This document shows, one piece after another, positions 62,172-64,000 of a stretch of 64,000 bases of DNA. Each line of letters begins with the position of its first letter. The stretch's first letter is position 1. Both the position numbers and the translations under genes were made by a program. The notes under the pieces are model-generated. The model had not been told where the DNA came from. It was given only the letters and a program-made list of their open reading frames with translations, and made no database searches. The DNA lies in the NCBI RefSeq assembly GCF_004307995.1, contig NZ_SIRE01000035.1, positions 1 through 64,000 on the forward strand. Reading direction: 5' to 3'. This stretch comes from Paenibacillus thalictri. GTDB lineage: Bacteria; Bacillota; Bacilli; Paenibacillales; NBRC-103111.

Positions 62172-62780
62172 TCACTTCGACGGCTCATTCCATTGGATAA
62201 CCCGACTGCAAAGTCTGCGAACCAGATTCCGCTCATGACTGATCACAAGGACGCCGAGGTTTCGTTTTTGCACAACTTCTATTACGGTAGTCCATATTTG
62301 TGCCTGCGAAATTGCATCGAGCATCGTTGTCATCTCGTCGGCGATCAGAAAGCGGGTGCCAGGACCAAGAGCTCTCGCAACGCAAAATCGCTGCAGTTCC
62401 CCTCCGGAAAGCTCGTTCGGCCAGCGGGAAAGCCATACATCCTCAATGGCCAGAGAGCGTAAGATTCCCGGTTCAATCTCCCCTGCTTCCTGCAAAATGC
62501 GCTGCATCGACCACCGGGGATTCACTGCTTTCTCGGGATGCTGGAATACCAGCTGAACCGGGCAATAGCCGTGTTCCGGCAGAGGCTCGCCGTTTAACGC
62601 GACTTTTCCTTCATGCGGCTTATCATAGCCGGCCAGCAGGCGGGCCAGCGTCGTCTTGCCGCAGCCGCTAGGACCTTCAAGACCGACAACTTCCCCGGGA
62701 GCGATCACAAGCTCTTTACCTCTAAAAATCCAACTTCCTTTACGATAAGAGTAGCCAAGACCATTCCCCTCAAGATACAT
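62172..62780 (-). CDS. ABC transporter ATPase, NikE type
   Basis: A 202-residue ATPase from ATG 62780 (GAGGTGTTTCC upstream). Walker A is LEGPSGCGKTTLARLLAG, the Q-loop QLVFQHPEKAVNPRW, the signature LSGGELQRFCVARAL, Walker B FLIADEMTTMLD and the switch region VISHERN. The D-loop region has MTTMLD instead of PTSALD, as in many NikE proteins. It is short for its type. It overlaps the NikD-like gene by 11 nt. Confidence 0.87.
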   Translation of the reverse strand: MYLEGNGLGYSYRKGSWIFRGKELVIAPGEVVGLEGPSGCGKTTLARLLAGYDKPHEGKVALNGEPLPEHGYCPVQLVFQHPEKAVNPRWSMQRILQEAGEIEPGILRSLAIEDVWLSRWPNELSGGELQRFCVARALGPGTRFLIADEMTTMLDAISQAQIWTTVIEVVQKRNLGVLVISHERNLVRRLCSRVIQWNEPSK

Positions 62781-63687
62781 GGAAACACCTCGCCGATCCG
62801 CCCTTAATAGGCAGCATATTGGGCCGGGTGTCAAAGCATTCCGCTGTTGCCTTCTCGCAGCGGGGAGAAAACAAGCAGCCAAGCGGCAGCGAGTTAGGCA
62901 GCGGCTGTGACCCTGGGATAGGGATGAATCCGTTTTGAGGCAATGCTCTCCATAATGCTTTACTGTAAGGATGGCGAAGATGATCTCCGTCTCCTGTAAA
63001 ATCGCTTGCTGCAGCTATTTCCACCGTTGTCCCCGCATAAAAAACGGCAACACGGTCTGCTATGAGCAGCGCCGCTTCAATATCATGGGTAATGAGTAGA
63101 ACGGCGCAGCCTTGGTTGGCTAGCTCCCTGAATTGCTGCAACGTTTCCTGCAGCACCTCGGGGTTAAGTCCCGGAGTCGGCTCGTCGGCGATGATCAACC
63201 GTGCGCCGCTAAGGGTGGCCGTAGAAACTAGCACTCTGCGGGCCATCCCACCGGACAGCTGAAACGGAAACATCTGCTCCACAGAAGGAGCCAATTGGTA
63301 CCGTTCAAACGCTTTTCGCTGCTCAGATGCGGCATCAGCGCCTCGAACCGAGTAGCGCACCTGAGCCCCTACTTTCATCAGCGGGTCCAAATAATTGACT
63401 GATTGGGGCACCAGAGCGATCTCCTTTCCCCGCAGTTCAGCCTGGCGTTCAGAGTTCAACGGTTTGCCGTCAAATATCAAGGAGCCGCTCATCGTGGCGT
63501 TATCCGGCAGTATGCCCATAATGGCATGCGCCAGCAGGCTTTTCCCCGAACCGCTCGAACCGACTACGGCGACAAGCTCGCCGGCATGTACTGTTAAATC
63601 CAACCCTTGAATGACTTGAACCGTTTTCTGCTGCAGGCCTTTAGCATATTGCGTAAATGAGATGGACAAATCGACGACCTCAAGCAT
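62770..63687 (-). CDS. ABC transporter ATPase, NikD type
   Basis: A 305-residue ATPase. ATG 63687 with GGAAAGGAG 7 nt upstream is preferred over frame starts at 63723 and 63693. Walker A is VGSSGSGKSLLAHAIMG, the Q-loop region ALVPQSVNYLDPLMKVG, the signature LSGGMARRVLVSTA, Walker B LIIADEPTPGLN and switch LLITHDIEAALL. A C-terminal oligopeptide/nickel-type extension with cysteines (GCLFSPRCEKATAECF) is present. The Walker B is followed by PGLN where ALD is usual. It powers the permease encoded just upstream. Confidence 0.88.
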   Translation of the reverse strand: MLEVVDLSISFTQYAKGLQQKTVQVIQGLDLTVHAGELVAVVGSSGSGKSLLAHAIMGILPDNATMSGSLIFDGKPLNSERQAELRGKEIALVPQSVNYLDPLMKVGAQVRYSVRGADAASEQRKAFERYQLAPSVEQMFPFQLSGGMARRVLVSTATLSGARLIIADEPTPGLNPEVLQETLQQFRELANQGCAVLLITHDIEAALLIADRVAVFYAGTTVEIAAASDFTGDGDHLRHPYSKALWRALPQNGFIPIPGSQPLPNSLPLGCLFSPRCEKATAECFDTRPNMLPIKGGSARCFHVS

Positions 63688-63719
63688 CGGCATTCTCCTT
63701 TCCAAAGAGATTGAGACAT

Positions 63720-64000
63720 TCACTTGTGAGCATGGTGCGGATCGAATAACATTCGACAGTGATCTCCTATGATGTCAAAGCACCGAACGATAACAAGCAA
63801 GCATATTCCAGGAAAAAATGCTAACCACCACATGCCCGTCGACAAATATCTCATCGATTCCGACAAAATAATCCCGATAGCCGGCTGATGCGGCGATAAG
63901 CCAAGACCGAGAAATGTGATGGAGGCCTCATGCAAAATCGCATGCGGAAAAAGCAGCAGCAGCCCGACAAACAGCTGCGGAACGATATGCGGCAACATAT
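63720..64000 (-). CDS. ABC transporter permease, NikC type, C-terminal part (runs off the window)
   Basis: The last 93 codons of a NikC-like permease. Visible are HIVPQLFVGLLLLFPHAILH, then EASITFLGLGLSPHQPAIG, SESMRYLSTGMWWLAFFPG and the His-rich end LFDPHHAHK, typical of nickel/metal-chelate permeases. The start lies beyond 64000. The gene is in one unit with the NikD- and NikE-like ATPases; binding protein and second permease should lie upstream, outside the window. Confidence 0.87.
   Translation of the reverse strand, partial: MLPHIVPQLFVGLLLLFPHAILHEASITFLGLGLSPHQPAIGIILSESMRYLSTGMWWLAFFPGICLLVIVRCFDIIGDHCRMLFDPHHAHK

Noticed and set aside
1..64000. CRISPR array, tRNA, rRNA or prophage
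   Set aside because: No regular repeat-spacer pattern, no cloverleaf or rRNA sequence and no phage structural genes were seen.

Overview
The window reads as chromosome of a spore-former-type Firmicute, most likely Paenibacillus or a close relative. Support for this: AGGAGG-type ribosome binding sites almost everywhere, GTG/TTG starts, a WapA/RHS-type secreted toxin with a Gram-positive signal peptide, CntE/CntA proteins close to the staphylopine-type transport family, and B. subtilis-like cydABCD, CtaG and YcnJ-like (CopC-CopD) proteins. The genus is inferred. No rRNA, tRNA or CRISPR array was seen.

Layout. (1) 1-8.4 kb: a minus-strand unit of a small secreted protein of unknown function, a 1955-residue RHS/YD-repeat toxin with a discoidin domain, a HINT self-cleavage domain and a 90-residue variable tail, then a probable immunity gene and a terminator. 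(2) 8.9-12.9 kb: a secreted subtilase with PPC-like, Fn3 and YD modules. (3) 13-17 kb: a mobile-element graveyard (IS256 relics, IS66 tnpA with cut-off tnpB, broken L,D-transpeptidase, repeated IS ends). (4) 17.1-27.8 kb: a minus-strand catabolic operon (enolase-superfamily dehydratase, split transketolase, aldehyde dehydrogenase, two zinc dehydrogenases, TRAP transporter) next to a LacI-type regulator, with two LacI-type operators. (5) 28-29.3 kb: more gene remnants. (6) 29.6-36 kb: a plus-strand cntABCDFE-like metallophore import/export operon with no metallophore synthase beside it. (7) 36-41.2 kb: a second nickel/opine/peptide-type ABC operon whose fused ATPase gene is frameshifted. (8) 41.2-62 kb: respiration and copper genes: membrane cytochrome c, YugN-CBS protein, cydABCD, a cytochrome bd-like oxidase with a cytochrome c tail, SCO1, CtaG, CopC-CopD, a DUF4198-like protein, a two-component system, a PepSY membrane protein and a His-rich membrane protein. 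(9) 62.2-64 kb: a third nik-type ABC operon running off the window.

The main discovery is in part 8. Ten promoters there share an 18-bp palindrome, ATGACTC-N4-GAGTCAT, each followed after 21-23 nt by a -10 hexamer and none with a clear -35. That places an activator site centred near -42. The sites control the ABC operon, cytochrome c, YugN-CBS, the bd-like oxidase, a DUF6262-type protein, SCO1, the DUF4198/CopCD/CtaG operon, the NarL/LuxR-type two-component system itself, PepSY and the His-rich protein, but I find none at cydABCD. I infer a local copper-acquisition and respiration regulon, possibly run by its own two-component system; a CRP/FNR-type regulator encoded elsewhere would fit the geometry equally well.
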